Shown piece after piece: positions 12,063 through 23,861 of a DNA stretch of 64,000 bases. The DNA comes from Adineta ricciae. Its lineage: Eukaryota; Rotifera; Eurotatoria; Adinetida; Adinetidae. Both the position numbers and the translations under genes were made by a program. Within the stretch, counting starts at the first letter, position 1. Each line of letters starts with the position of its first letter. Where the stretch lies: positions 62,001 to 126,000 of the forward strand of contig CAJNOJ010000134.1 of assembly GCA_905250025.1 (NCBI GenBank), given 5' to 3'. The notes under the pieces were generated by a model. The model was not told the DNA's origin. It made no database searches and saw nothing but the letters and a program-made list of their open reading frames with translations.

Positions 12063-12570
12063 GATTTGTGAAACTTTATCGGCAGTTTTTTTTGCACCCT
12101 ACTGTATCTTCACTCCATCTTGACTTGTGTATTACAAATGCACCGAACCAAATTCGGAGACTCCCGCACGCGTTCACAAAATTTGTTGGAAGAGTCGTTA
12201 AATGGTTGAACTTATGAAATACAGCGTTGTTTGCATCTTTACAGATGATGAATGTCGGTTGATGATGATTTCTATCCGAATTTGATTCAGTCATGAAGTA
12301 AATACTCTACTCCTCGGGAAACTCAAACTCTCATTACCATTCTTGATATAGCTCTCATTCATTCTTGGTATCTTTATTCAAAATAACCAGATAGTCATCA
12401 AACAGCGATGACTCGCTCAACTCTGCCATCTGGTATTTGCTAACTTTTGATTCGTTTACGGTCGAATTACCCAACATATGATAGAAAATATGTAAGTACG
12501 AATTTTCTATTAAAATTTAATAAATTTCTGTTTATTTTTCAACTTTTACTATCTAGATTAAACTCATTTG

Positions 12571-13239
12571 ATGAGCTCGGCGACTCCTCGAGTTTTATTC
12601 TTTCACGGTCTCGAGTCAGGAGTCAATGGAAAAAAATCTCGATACCTAGCTGAACAATTTCCTAATAGTTTTACTCCTAATCTCAAACCTTACTATGCAC
12701 TTCCATGTTCTCTCTGGAAAGCAATTGTGGCTATTCATCGTTTTAAACCGAATGTGATCGTTGGCAGCAGTTTCGGTGGATTTATAGCCATGTTTCTCCT
12801 TCAAACAAGAGTGTGGAAGGGCGATACGATTCTATTAGCACCGGCAACAGGTCTCCTGTTCAAGAAAAGACTATGGTTACCTGCCGGCGAACAAAACAAT
12901 ATTGTTATTGTAGCCGGAGCAAATGATACAACTGTACCATTGGATGGATTAAGTAAATTACAAAACTTATCGTTGAATAATGTGCAATTTCTCGTCGTCG
13001 AAGACGAACATCAATTGAACACTTCAATGATTGAGCAAAATCAATTAAAAGATCTAATCAATGCTAATTATCAGCCGTCGATCACCAATAATACGATTAA
13101 CAATTATTTCGATTGTACAAGACTATGGCTTCGTTGTTTACTCTCTCTGATAGTGTCATTTATTCGAGAACCATTGACGCTCTATCACACAACTAAACGA
13201 TTACGTGAAATGAAACGTGAGACGTATAAACCAGATTGA
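12571..13239 (+). CDS. Alpha/beta hydrolase, YqiA/UPF0227-like esterase
   Basis: A single-exon frame of 222 residues from ATG 12571. Family features visible: RVLFFHGLESGVNGKKSRYL as the oxyanion strand-loop near the N-terminus, the nucleophile elbow GSSFGG (about residue 68), the acid in AGANDTTVPLDG, and the histidine in EDEHQLNT. That is a complete Ser-Asp-His triad in the right order. The C-terminal 60 residues hold a hydrophobic stretch (LWLRCLLSLIVSFI) that could touch a membrane. The family is mainly bacterial and the gene lacks introns amid intron-rich neighbours, so bacterial origin is plausible but inferred. A second, frameshifted copy lies at 4715. The CNG channel starts 370 bp downstream on the same strand. 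The substrate is unknown. Confidence 0.75.
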   Translation: MSSATPRVLFFHGLESGVNGKKSRYLAEQFPNSFTPNLKPYYALPCSLWKAIVAIHRFKPNVIVGSSFGGFIAMFLLQTRVWKGDTILLAPATGLLFKKRLWLPAGEQNNIVIVAGANDTTVPLDGLSKLQNLSLNNVQFLVVEDEHQLNTSMIEQNQLKDLINANYQPSITNNTINNYFDCTRLWLRCLLSLIVSFIREPLTLYHTTKRLREMKRETYKPD

Positions 13240-13607
13240 AGATGAGTGAGTTGAACGACCGAGACACATTTCTCTTTATCATCGCAATTTGCTGTATGAA
13301 TCGCTTTTTTTCTACGGAAAATAAAAGACGAACACCTTGAACATTGAATTTCTCGAAGCGTCGTTTCAAACGGAAACATTCTTTCTTCTTCGAGAGAGAA
13401 AAAGAGGAATGTTTATCTGTGAAGCATAATCTTAAGCTGTAAAAGGATGAGAAGAAAGAAATGAACAGACATTTTTACCTTTTCCACGATAAGAAGAAGA
13501 GAAAAGAATTCTATGGTAACATCACCATCGTTCTCTTCATTTCCTTTCTTTTCTTGCCCGAACAACCAATCTACAGAAGAGAAAACACATCTTCTCAGGC
13601 GATTAAA

Positions 13608-15840
13608 ATGGAAATCCAAGAGCAACAAACTGAATTACCAAACAACAGATTAAAGGTGAGATTTGAAAAACGTCTAAGCATTCCGTCATTTCCATATCTT
13701 CATAGAAATTCCGCAAACGGATCTTTCAGCGGATAAACAAGGTGAACGATGATCAACAAACGAAACTTCTCGAAGAACAAAATAAAAAAGTTGAAGGACC
13801 GATTCGAAATGAAGATTACGAAGCGTAATTTGACACTTTTTGTTTCTCTCGAAAATAATTCTTTTCTTCTCTTTGCTTAGCACTGGATTTGTCATCGATC
13901 CGCAGAACCGTTTCTATCACTACTGGCTTGCTGTCATCTCACTTGCTGTTTCCTACAATCTTCTTCTCATTCCGGCTCGCTATGCATTTGCTGAACTTGA
14001 TAAACGATACAAATACATCTGGATCTCGCTCGATTACGTGTCCGATTTCATTTATTTAGTTGATATTTTCTTCCAGTCGAGAACAGGTGAGAAAAACTTC
14101 TTCGAAAGCAAACCTGTTCCATATTTTGTGTTTTAGGCTATTTCAGTCATGGTTTATTCGTTCGAAATCATCATGTTTTATCGCGAAATTACTTTTCTTC
14201 ACGGCAATTCTATATTAACGATCTTTTGGCAGCTTTTCCGACGGATCTGCTGTACATAGTTCCGCGTTTACGTTTTGTGTCGATTATTCGTTGTAATCGG
14301 TTCTTACGAATCAATCGTCTTTCACAATTTCAAGATCTAACAGAATCACGAACAAGATTTCCAAATGCATTTCGAATCGGAGTTCTTGTGTGTTTGACAC
14401 TCACGTTAATTCATTGGTAAAAACACCGAGAGTTTCTTTGTCAAGATTTCCATTTGTTTAGGAATTGTTGTGCGTATTTTCTCATCTGTCAATATCTTGG
14501 TTTCGGCAGTGACCAATGGGTTTTACCAGCTTCAGCGCACAATGAAACTGTGGCTATGCTCTACACCTATTGTTTTTATTGGTCGACGCTTCTTTTGAGT
14601 ACTATCGGAGATGTTCCTCTACCTGAAAATCGATCGGAATATGTATTTGTCTTACTTGATTATATGATCGGTAAGGAGAAGACAAAAGACAGTTTGTTTG
14701 ATTGATCTACATTATGATGGACAGGTATTCTCATATTTGCAACGATTATTGGTAATCTTGGTACGATGATCTCCTCGCAAAACCAATCGAGTAATGAATT
14801 GAGAGAAAACTTTCTTCGTCAAAGACTTGATCTTTGTTGTGTTTAGGACAACAAGTGCGTGAGAAGATGGATGAAATCAAACGATACATGAAATTCCGTT
14901 CGGTCAACCGAAAACTCGAACAAAAGGTAACAAAATGGTTGGATTATCTATATACAAATCGTCAAGTGTTAAACGAAGAAATGGTGTTGAATTCTGACCT
15001 GAGTATTGAATTACGCAAAGATTTAGCGATCAAGGTGCATTTAGAATCGCTTCAACAGGTGAAATTGTTTCACGATTGTGAACCAAACCTTCTTATTGAA
15101 CTTGTGACAAAATTAAAACCAACATTTTTCGGACCGGGGGATTATGTCTGTCGAAAAGGTGACATTGGAAAGGAAATGTATATCATCAAACGCGGACAAT
15201 TAGGTGTCGTTAGTGATGATGGTAAAACAACATTTGTTGTGCTGAAAGAAGGATCGGTTTTCGGCGAAATATCAATTTTAAACATTCCTGGTTAGTTTTC
15301 TCTCAATCATTTCATTTCTGTTCGCATATATTCGGATTTTTAGGTTCAAAAAATGGATGTCGTCGCACTGCGAATGTCAAATCGTTAGGTTATTCGGATT
15401 TGTATACATTACAAAAGGATGATTTGTGGCTTGTTCTTGACAATTATCCTGAATCGTTGTCAAAAATTATCGAAAAAGGAAAATCTCTTTTACGAAAGGA
15501 TAATCTTCTTGACGAAAGTCTATCCGATTCCCGACGGCATGCCGAACAGGATCAATTATTAACTGTTCAAAGTCGTCTAAAAAAATTAGACGATCTCGAT
15601 CGAAATCTAAACGAACGAGTAACGAAATTTCTCGAAACTTACGTTGAAGCGATCAAACTATTCAAACAAAAGTTGTCGAAACTCGAATACCTCTATGGGA
15701 CAAGAAAGCCAAGTGTGTCATTGTCTATCAGCACACCTCGATCAGCACCTGCAGTTCCATTCTTTGCTAATCGATGGAAACAAAATAGTTCGAATAATCT
15801 ACTCAAATACCGAAGCACATCATTTCTGGATGTCGACTGA
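13608..15840 (+). CDS. Cyclic nucleotide-gated cation channel, CNGA/TAX-4 type
   Basis: A plasma-membrane cation channel opened by cGMP/cAMP, usually in sensory cells. Eight exons (13608-13655, 13706-13824, 13881-14086, 14137-14416, 14462-14670, 14725-14790, 14847-15290, 15344-15840) join to 622 residues. S1 is YHYWLAVISLAVSYNLLLIP. The S4 region is LRFVSIIRCNRFLRINRLSQ. The pore is LLSTIGDVPLP, then S6 ILIFATIIGNLGTMISSQNQ, the C-linker (KRYMKFRSVNRKLEQKVTKW) and a cyclic-nucleotide domain (DYVCRKGDIGKEMYIIKRGQ, then GSVFGEISIL, then CRRTANVKSLGYSDLYTL). The C-terminus has a leucine-rich helical stretch. The pore carries Asp where CNGA channels have Glu (TIGET). AATAAA at 15864. Fully intact. 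Confidence 0.93.
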
Positions 15841-16311
15841 GGCGTTCTTTTCCTTTTCGATTGAATAAATATCGTAAAACAGTTCTATCCACGCCATCTG
15901 TAATTTCTCTATTTTGATTCGTCACTTTCAATGCTCAACATATGATGAGTAGAGTGCTATGAAAAACAAACAAAGTTCTGTTCATTGAAGAGAACAAATC
16001 TCAATGTGAAAATTATCAGCATAACGATGAATCAGCATTCATCATAAATCTTCTTCTCTCAATATCTGGCGTGGAATTGATTCATGTAATCGACTCGATC
16101 TTCAATCCACAAATCGCATGATGTACAGCTTCTACACTAATCTTTGATACCTTAGCCGTGTATTTATCACCTTATCTATGTTAGATTGTTGTTGTCTTCT
16201 TTTGTACAAAATTTTCGCCTACTTTTTGTCGTGATAACACTTCTGGTGCGTTAATTTTGATCTTGTGACCATTTATGTTCTGCTTTCAGATAAATAGTGC
16301 ATAAACCAGCA
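15841..16311. other. Intergenic region between CNG channel and Rabex-5
   Basis: About 470 bp with the CNG poly(A) signal near its start. Some words (the CATCTGTAATTTCTC / CAACATATGATGA region, 15895-15945) echo the sequence upstream of the hydrolase copies. No gene seen. Confidence 0.5.
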
Positions 16312-17993
16312 ATGACAACAGCAGTAGTAAATAGTCGATCAGATGGCGAACTTTGCCGTAATGCTTGTGGTTTCTATGGAAATAAAATTTGGGATGGCTT
16401 CTGTAGTAAATGTTATCGAGAAGTGTATCAACAAGCTAAACAGATTCAAGAAGTTTACGATGGAAAACTAAAGTAAAGTCATTTATAGATATTCACAGAG
16501 TTTTTCTTATGAAATATTTCCTCGTTTAGTACATCAACTCCACCTTCGTCTCCGACAATATCCAATTCGAATGAAAAACGTCGATCTAATCTCAGTATGC
16601 GCAATCCTCTTCGACAAATGGTTCATCGAGCTGGAAGTCTACGCTGTATGTCTCGAACGTATTGTTTTCTTCTGATTTAATTCGAAATTTTTTGTAGCAT
16701 CAAGTAGTTCGATGATATCCGCGTTACTGAACGAAGAACAAACAGCGGAAAATGAAGATGCAAGTAAACATTTAGATTTAATGATAACAGACGATGCACG
16801 AGTTGATATTAAATCTCAAGTGAAGACGTTTGCCAATAGTTTTCATAAGAAATGCTCCAACAAAAATACGAATATCGATGTTTTAATCCAAGAATATGGA
16901 ACGTTTAAAGATATGATCAAGAAACGAATACAAACCAATTCATTATATCGAGGTAAAACCTTAGCGAATCGATATCTAAAGCTCAAACGACTTTTGCCTA
17001 TTAGAAGAGAATGAAGATCTGATTCATTACGTTCGAGATTACGTCGAAAAAATCGTCTTTTCCAAAGATTACGCGTTTATCTTCAATCGTATTGCAATGG
17101 AAAACGAAGAACAGGATTTATCCATACAAAATCGTATCTCAGCACTCCATTGGATCACACCAGCTATGCTAGACGCAGTTCTCAACGAAAACATCACCAA
17201 CGTACGAGAAACAATCTACAAAGCAATCAACGGTACACTTTCAGTCTTTCGGCAATCGTGATTGAGAGTTTTTCGATATTTTTTTAGCTTTGATCGAATT
17301 GGATTCGAAATCGACACCGCAAGGAAAAATTCATTCGATCATGGAATGTAAATTATTCATTGAAGAAGCTCTCCGAACAAGTAGCGAACGAACGATCAAT
17401 GCTGACTGTTTTCTTCCTGCTTTGATCTATGTTGTCTTAAAAGCAAAACCACCGAGACTACACTCGAACATACGATTTCTCAGCGAATTTTCTCAGCCAA
17501 GTGGTGAACAACTTTACTATTTAGCAAATCTCGTACGTTTACACAGAATGAACAGTTCAGATCTAACCGAGAGGTGTTTTTTTTTTTTAAGGATTCCGCA
17601 GTTCGTTTTATCGAACAAATCGAAGCTGACCATCTTGGTTTATCGGTAAACGACTTTGATTTGTATATGCGTGGCGAACCTGTCTTACCGTCGAAATTCG
17701 TTTCACTGTTTGACTATCCGATGGAATACAATTCGATCAATGATCAATTGAGAAAAATGTCTCAAGAATATGCTGAGATCGAACATTATTCAGGAAAAAT
17801 TGATGAAAATATTCAAGATTTAACTAAACATTTGACTCAATCGATCACAGATGTGAATGAATTATTAAATCATTCATATAAACGTTTCTCTCCTTTCGAA
17901 CAAATCCCTTCATCAGTCACCGCTGAGCCAAATGAAGTAGCTGAATCACTCACTCAGTTAACAGTGAAATCTCAGCAGTCTTCAGACAGTTAA
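16312..17993 (+). CDS. RABGEF1: Rab5 GDP/GTP exchange factor (Rabex-5)
   Basis: Activates Rab5 on early endosomes. Six exons (16312-16472, 16530-16645, 16698-16952, 17005-17232, 17288-17532, 17592-17993) join to 468 residues, near the usual ~490. Residues about 15-37 form an A20-type zinc finger, [20 protein letters not shown] followed by C (C-x3-C-x11-C-x2-C), which binds ubiquitin in the family. The middle carries the helical bundle ([20 protein letters not shown]). The VPS9 catalytic domain follows: [17 protein letters not shown], then [17 protein letters not shown], then GADCFLP-like [20 protein letters not shown] and [11 protein letters not shown], with the conserved acidic and proline residues. 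The C-terminus has a coiled-coil ([20 protein letters not shown]), as in Rabex-5. AATAAA near 18123. Confidence 0.92.
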
Positions 17994-18341
17994 GCATCTC
18001 AATTTTCACTTCCGGTGTTTATTTTCATTGAACAGTGCATATATCTGTGTAGATTTGGTTTTTTTCGTCATTATATTCATATCATCTATTTTATGTGTTC
18101 TTTGTTTCTCAATGTTATATCGAATAAATTACACAGTATACTTATCCTTCACATTTCTTTTTTTCACATTGAGGTCAACCTAACGAGAGAAAAGTAAACG
18201 AGGAGTTTACTTGTTTTGCTCTCGATAATTACACAGATACTATTTCATTTCTCATCGAAATTTGATCTGACCTATCGTTCGTAAGTGATAGAGACAGAGA
18301 AATTTCGTTTCATTCACTTTGAATAAAAGTCGAACTTTGCA

Positions 18342-19214
18342 ATGTGCTCGATTGTTCGGTTATCGACGTTGTTATTCGTCAGTTTTCTCATTTCTGAAAC
18401 AAATAGTTTCTTATTCAAAAGTCGAACTTCAAAGATCAAAATCGGCTCGTTCAATCTACGTCGGTATTCCTATGCAAAAGCTTCACCAACCAATTCCGTT
18501 AACTCACACATATCAAAAATCCTCAAACGATACGATCTCATTTTCCTTCAAGAAATCATCGATACTTCCGCTGATAATCGCGTGGTTAATCTACTCTTAC
18601 AACATCTTCATAAACAATCCAAATCCGTTAAATACGAATCGATCATTTCGCCACCTTTGGGTTCAACATCCTACAAAGAACGATTAGTTTATCTCTATCG
18701 TAAAAAATCTCCTCGAATACAAATACTTTCGTCTTATGTCTACAATGGATCAGCCAAGAATGTATTTGAACGTCCGCCGTTCATTCTTCAGATTAAATTA
18801 GCATCGTTTGGACCGATTATTTTCATTGGCGTTCATCTAAAACCCGACAATGTTTACGAAGAATTTTGTGCTTTACGAACAGTTGTTGATGAATTGAGAA
18901 CAACTTCATCGGTGGTGTTATTTGGAGATTTTAATGCGGATTGTTCGTATCTAAACAATGCAAAGAAGAAAGAATTGCGAAAATCATATTTTAATGAATT
19001 TCAATGGTTAATTGATGATCGAACCGAAACAAATCTCCTTCAATCATGTTCATACGATCGAATATTAGTTTCCGAAGGTACTGGTCCGTGGAAAAAAGTT
19101 AACTGGAAAGCGAAAACAAACGGAACATTTGAATTCGATAAGAAGTTCAAGTTAACGAAACAACTCGCACTCCAAATTAGCGATCATTTTCCCGTCGAAG
19201 TAGATATTTATTGA
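18342..19214 (+). CDS. Secreted deoxyribonuclease I-like endonuclease
   Basis: A single exon of 290 residues. The N-terminus (MCSIVRLSTLLFVSFLISET) is a signal peptide, so it is secreted or vesicular. The endonuclease/exonuclease/phosphatase fold is marked by KIGSFNLRR, the metal-binding Glu in LIFLQEI, YKERLVYLYR, the general base in IGVHLKPDN, FGDFNADCSY (Asp, Asn) and the closing LQISDHFPVEV (Asp-His). All catalytic residues of DNase I are present, and FQWLIDDRTET and CSYDRILV match the DNase I family closely. It digests double-stranded DNA with Mg/Ca. No intron. It lies 350 bp after Rabex-5 on the same strand; I see no functional link. Confidence 0.92.
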   Translation: MCSIVRLSTLLFVSFLISETNSFLFKSRTSKIKIGSFNLRRYSYAKASPTNSVNSHISKILKRYDLIFLQEIIDTSADNRVVNLLLQHLHKQSKSVKYESIISPPLGSTSYKERLVYLYRKKSPRIQILSSYVYNGSAKNVFERPPFILQIKLASFGPIIFIGVHLKPDNVYEEFCALRTVVDELRTTSSVVLFGDFNADCSYLNNAKKKELRKSYFNEFQWLIDDRTETNLLQSCSYDRILVSEGTGPWKKVNWKAKTNGTFEFDKKFKLTKQLALQISDHFPVEVDIY

Positions 19215-19345
19215 AATATAATGAACATGTACAATCTTGTTCAACAGAACATTTAAGAAGAACAAACGAACGAAAGCAGAATAGAGAAAGTGTATTTGAA
19301 AAAAATAAATTTAAGAATCGATTACAAAGCTTCTTTTCGATAATG

Positions 19346-20916
19346 TTAATATTCATCTTTAACTTCCGAATGAACTAATTCTTTGCTGGAATCTGTACTT
19401 GTCGGACGTGTTTGCTTGTTTTTTAACTGTTCTTGTAACTGTTGCGTCCAAGTCATCATCGTATCAACTGGACGTTTTTGTGTAACTGGTAAATTGCCTT
19501 GTGGAAGAATATCCACAGCATAAACACGTTTTTCCTCCATTTGCTTTTCTCTTTGTTTTGCTAAAACAACGGCAGTGAATGACTGAATCAGTGCGTTATT
19601 GGGAGTTGTTTGTTGGTTTGGTGTGATGAAACCATTGGCTTGTGCGTTGCCCGTTGTATCATTTTGTAATTGCTCCGGGTTCCAAACTGCGTTCATAACG
19701 TGATAATTCACACTTTTACCTGCTTTACCGGGTATGGATACTTGTTCTTTAACAGTAGGATGTTCTTTATCGGGCGCGTTCGAGTCATTCATATGAACCT
19801 CATCGTCATCGTCATCATTGTCATCTAAACAGCATTTAAAACGGTACCAGGGACAACCAATTGCTGAGCAAATATCATCCCAAGGTAAATCAGATAAAGT
19901 TAAGAGCACGACTAAACCACACACCACGCCGAAAACGGACCAAAATGCCGCTGAACGTTGACCTTCGGTCGTATCTACTTTTGCTAAATAGAAAAAAGAC
20001 AGACAAACATGAAATGATAGAGAAGTTCCATATTAACTTACGTGTTTCGCAATTAGGTCCATTGAAAAATATCGTTGAACAATCACATGTATAATTATTA
20101 AGCGCATCTTGACAAGTTCCACCATGCTGACATGGTGACGATAGACATTCATCAATTTCTTGATCACAAACAGTGCCTGTATATCCTGCTGGACAAACGC
20201 AAAGTTCGCGTCCAACATTTAAATAACATGTAGCATTATTTTTACAAGAATTATTTGCTGCGCACCGTTCTACCCACCGACAAAAAGAAAGAAAATGACA
20301 ATCAAGTCAAGAAGGTTATTTCTTACCTTGATATTCGCATAAGAAGTTGGATAATTTACTGTTAACATCGTCAGTCACTTGATACGTGTTTGCACTTGAA
20401 CTGTAAACTATTCGATAATTCGATCCATTACCAACAATCAATTGATCACTTGTATTGAAATACCACACTATGGCTTGTTTTGACCAACTCCATGTTCCTG
20501 AGGCAGCGACACCGTCTATCCAAAATTGAGTTTCGATACTCCAAGCTAAAAAGATTTGTCGTAAGGTCAAGCAAATAGTTCACAAATCATTTCCTAACCT
20601 TTCATCCAGTAAATAATTGCTGTTGGTTCGGGCGCCGATTCGAATGACGCGAGATGAGTGACGAAGCCTGTTTTATTCGTTACGATCGAGTTGGAATCAT
20701 TGAGACAGTATTGTTGTGCATCAGACCATGTCATTTTTGTTCCATTATTTATCTTATAACATCCATTCAAAATGGAATAATATGTTGATGGACAAACGAT
20801 ATTTCCACCCGCAGTAAATGAATTCGATAAAACATTTACAAAGATGAGAAACGACTGAAAATGAAGAAGAGATTTTCGGAAACATTCAACTGATATTCAC
20901 TTACTAGCAACGACAT
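19346..20916 (-). CDS. Membrane protein with C-type-lectin-like domain and two EGF repeats
   Basis: A type I membrane protein of 450 residues. Exons from the 5' end: 20916-20905, 20854-20599, 20545-20327, 20269-20042, 19983-19346. Signal peptide MSLLSFLIFVNVLSNSFTAG. A lectin-like fold follows (CYKINNGTKMTWSDAQQYC, then THLASFES, then FWIDGVAASGTWSWS and NFLCEY); the EPN/QPD sugar motif is not evident. Two EGF modules come next, ERCAANNSCKNNATCYLNVG... and a calcium-type EIDECLSSPCQHGGTCQDAL.... The membrane span is AAFWSVFGVVCGLVVLLTL. The tail starts with a cysteine-rich piece, then an acidic DDNDDDDDE stretch and a polar, glutamine-rich end. Several N-glycosylation sites. Likely a cell-surface adhesion or recognition receptor; ligand unknown. 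Confidence 0.85.
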
Positions 20917-21878
20917 TTGATGAATTTTGTGTGAGAAAGTATAAGAAAAAGAAAAGAGAAGAGAATAACTTAAGTCAATCGTTAGTAGTTGTTTGATGTC
21001 CCTTGTCGATGCCGTGTAGGCACGTTCCAAGACCGAATGGAAATGAATAATAAAATAGCAGACAAATTCTGTCGATATTTTTTCTTTCTTTCTCTCTCTC
21101 TCTTTCCCTTTTTCTCACACTTGAGTCCAAGAAATTGATGAAATAGCGAACAAATGAGAATTTCCGTCATTTTCTTTTTTATTTCTATGCGTACCATTGT
21201 CATTATCGATTGAAGAGGGAGGAAAGAGTAGAGAATAGTTTCTCACCATTATATCGTTAAAATAAATAAAAAATTCTGTTTTTTTCTTCTCTAGTAAAAT
21301 GTCATAAGATATCAATGAAGTGATATTTAACAGAGAACGAGGAACCTTAAAAGTTTTTCTCTCTAACGAACATTATATTCTTGAAATGATAATTGAAGGA
21401 GAAGAGACAAAGAAAAATCTGTAAATTGCTTTCCAAAGCATGATAATTTATATTTAACTAATGTATTTTTCTTCCACGGAAAAAAATCTTTTATGATAGA
21501 AGTAAATATCTCAACAACACAATACGTTAAATAGAGAAGATTTAACTTTTGATCGTTATAATTATTCGAATTGTTAAAGATTATTTCATACAGACTGTTT
21601 CTTCTATTTGAAGAAGTTTCTAATGAATATCAAATGTAGAGAAATACTAATTATATCTACTCATCAAAGAGTATTACTTGTTTCGATCATTATACCACTG
21701 AGTAAAAGGATCTATAGTCTTCGATTTGTTTATTACAGATAATCGATGATAAGAATGTATTTTTTTCATAAAACCTAACATGATTTAACATTTGATAAAT
21801 ATATATTAAAAAAAAGAGAAAACGACAACAAGTGATAAATCCCAACTAAAATCTTCCGAGAAGAAAACCGATGATATT
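20917..21878. other. Intergenic, low-complexity
   Basis: AT-rich, with a pyrimidine tract (TTTCTTTCTCTCTCTCTC, near 21080-21105). It lies between the 5' end of the lectin/EGF gene and the 3' end of beta-COP. No gene recognised. Confidence 0.5.
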
Positions 21879-23301
21879 CTATTTTTGCAATGCTGAAACA
21901 CCTTTGAAACCAGTCTTTTGAGTCATGTTGATCTTATCACCCCTACAAACAAAAATAATCTTCATTAAAGTCTTAAACATCATTCCGAATAACTTACATG
22001 GACAAAGCCATGCCTTGACTTTTTGCTCGAATACGAATATGTCCCGTCACGGGTGCATCAGCATGTATGGCTGACTTTTCGATACTAATATTTGATAGAA
22101 CATCTTCACCAAAGATTGATTTAGCATAAAGATTTGCTGCCATAAAACCACAATCGCCTGACAAAGCTTTTTCTGGTGTTAAACAACGCATATTTGTTGA
22201 TTTTAATAGATAAGTTAAATAAAGGTGGAGATCACGTATAGTTGTATTGACAACAATCTTATTTTCCCATTCAAATTCGATCCACATTTGACGGAATTCA
22301 TTATCTGTGCACGTTGCAGGAACAATATAATCCATAATATCAATATGAATATCATTGAGAACAACACAATTACGATCNCTTTGATAATCAAATCGATATA
22401 ACAAGAACTTGCTGCGCGGACAGCTGTTGGTGCACTAGACAAAGTGATCAATGTTCCAGCCGCTTCATAACGTACAGCTTGTGATGATGAATTTAACAAA
22501 TTGTAGATACATCGAATAAATCGTGCACGTTCATTGGGATTGCTGTGACAAACTTTGTAGATAAGTTCAACGATAACTAATTGTAGAATATCACCGAATG
22601 AATTTACTTGATCAATAACGTTGGAAAGATAGTTCAATGCACGTTCTTGATCAACATGAATTAGCATCATGAATGCATTTCGACGACATGACATATCTTG
22701 TTCGACATCGAGAAATTTACCGATTAATTCTGGTGCATCGGGAATAAGAAAATCGGAATTCTTGTAAATTGTGAAGATCGCCAAGACAGCATTACGACGA
22801 ACATAGGCGTGACGATATTCGAGACAAGCACGAATTGATGGCATTAGAGGTTCGAGTAGTTCGGGTTCTTTGAGTTTACATAAGAAACGAAGTGTTGAAC
22901 CACGAATAAATTCATTTGGATGTTGAAGATCTTTTCGATAAGCGTCACAAACTAGAATCATTTCTTGAAGAAGTTTGCCATCTGCTGTATGTTTAGGTAC
23001 AATTTCCCAGAACACGAGTAAAAGTTTTTTAATTGTATGATCTTGTGATGGCATTACATAACGGATGATGATCATTAATAATGATGGGAATTTTTCACCA
23101 TTCAACATCATGACAATTAACTTTTTTAATGCTTCAGCTTTTGCCTAGAAGAGAAAGATTTGAAACGAAGGGCGATGAGGAAAAACAACAAACCTTGTCG
23201 TTGCCTTTTTCAAGATCTTCACGTAACTGCATTTCACTTGGTGGTTCCAGATCTTGACTGGTATTGATCAAAGTGTAACAGGGTTGTTCAGCAACAGTCA
23301 T
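21879..23301 (-). CDS. COPB1: Coatomer subunit beta, interrupted by an assembly gap
   Basis: Beta-COP of the COPI vesicle coat (Golgi-ER transport). The N-terminal part is exons 23301-23194 and 23144-22379: [13 protein letters not shown], then [37 protein letters not shown] and [20 protein letters not shown], an Armadillo-type adaptin repeat. It stops at SCYIDLIIK, next to the N at 22378. Beyond the N the C-terminal appendage resumes: [20 protein letters not shown], then [33 protein letters not shown] and [16 protein letters not shown], with a last exon (21942-21879) ending VSALQK. Compared with the ~950-residue family, roughly 500 residues in the middle are absent. One unknown base cannot stand for that much coding sequence, so the scaffold is collapsed here rather than the gene truly deleted. 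Confidence 0.92.
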
Positions 23302-23784
23302 TTTCACTTGTTTTTCTCTCTAGATCTAAACAGAAGATGTAGATGTATCGTTTCAACACAGATATTTAAATGATGTTCATGAACAACAAAACAAAACCTA
23401 TGGGTTCGTACATCGAATTCGATGGATCTGAGTAAACAACAGTGGTGTATGTTGTTTTAAGAGAAAAAAAATGGTAATAAATAACATACCGTTACTGTTG
23501 TCGTTGACGTGGATCATTTCCAAGAGCCAATACAAATCGAATATTGTACTATAGATGTCACTACATGATTGTTCTCTCAAACTCGATGTCGATCGCGTTA
23601 AAATCAGTATTTCTCGTTCTTCACTTTATCCACAATGGAATTATCAATGGTCATTCCATTCGATCGCGTATCATCTATTTCGGTTTGTTATTTTCCTTCA
23701 TACAGCACGACTTTCTCAAAATTTGATCGTAATTCTCGATATTCAACAGAACCAATAACTATTGCTCATGAATCTCTAGCAAAC
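23302..23784. other. Upstream region of beta-COP
   Basis: 5' flank of beta-COP on the minus strand. No gene seen; the small frames in this stretch lack support. Confidence 0.4.
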
Positions 23785-23858
23785 AAAAAACGATCATACA
23801 TTTCGTCGCGAGATGATGTTGCTTTCTTCTCTATATAGAACTGCTACGCTGTCAGAAC
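23785..23858 (+). promoter_or_regulatory. Promoter-like block, copy of the acetyltransferase upstream region
   Basis: About 74 bp closely matching 30724-30800, including ACGATCATAC, a (G)ATGATGTTG(CC)GCTTTCTTCTCT stretch, a TATA-like TATATAGAA/TGTATAGAA and GCTGTCAGAA. It lies directly before an unassigned set of exons, just as its partner precedes the GNAT gene. A shared core promoter is the simplest reading. Confidence 0.45.
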
Positions 23859-23861
23859 CTT

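Larger units (their letters stand above)
9374..12104 (+). mobile_element. Tc1/mariner-type (DD34E) DNA transposon, decayed, with nested insertion
   Basis: The element begins CAGTAGTGTGCAAAAAAAAT after a TA and ends with the matching inverted repeat ATTTTTTTTGCACCCTACTG (one or two mismatches) before TA at 12105-12106. This is the CAGT end and TA target duplication of Tc1 elements. Inside are an N-terminal helix-turn-helix half (from 9541) and an intact DDE half (11143-11769), separated by an unrelated insertion at about 10109-11117. Two single-N joins (9802, 11850) lie within it, each flanked by a repeated ~0.22-kb piece, so the true element is about 440 bp shorter than drawn. Without these and the insertion it would be near 1.3 kb, typical of Tc1. 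Confidence 0.9.
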
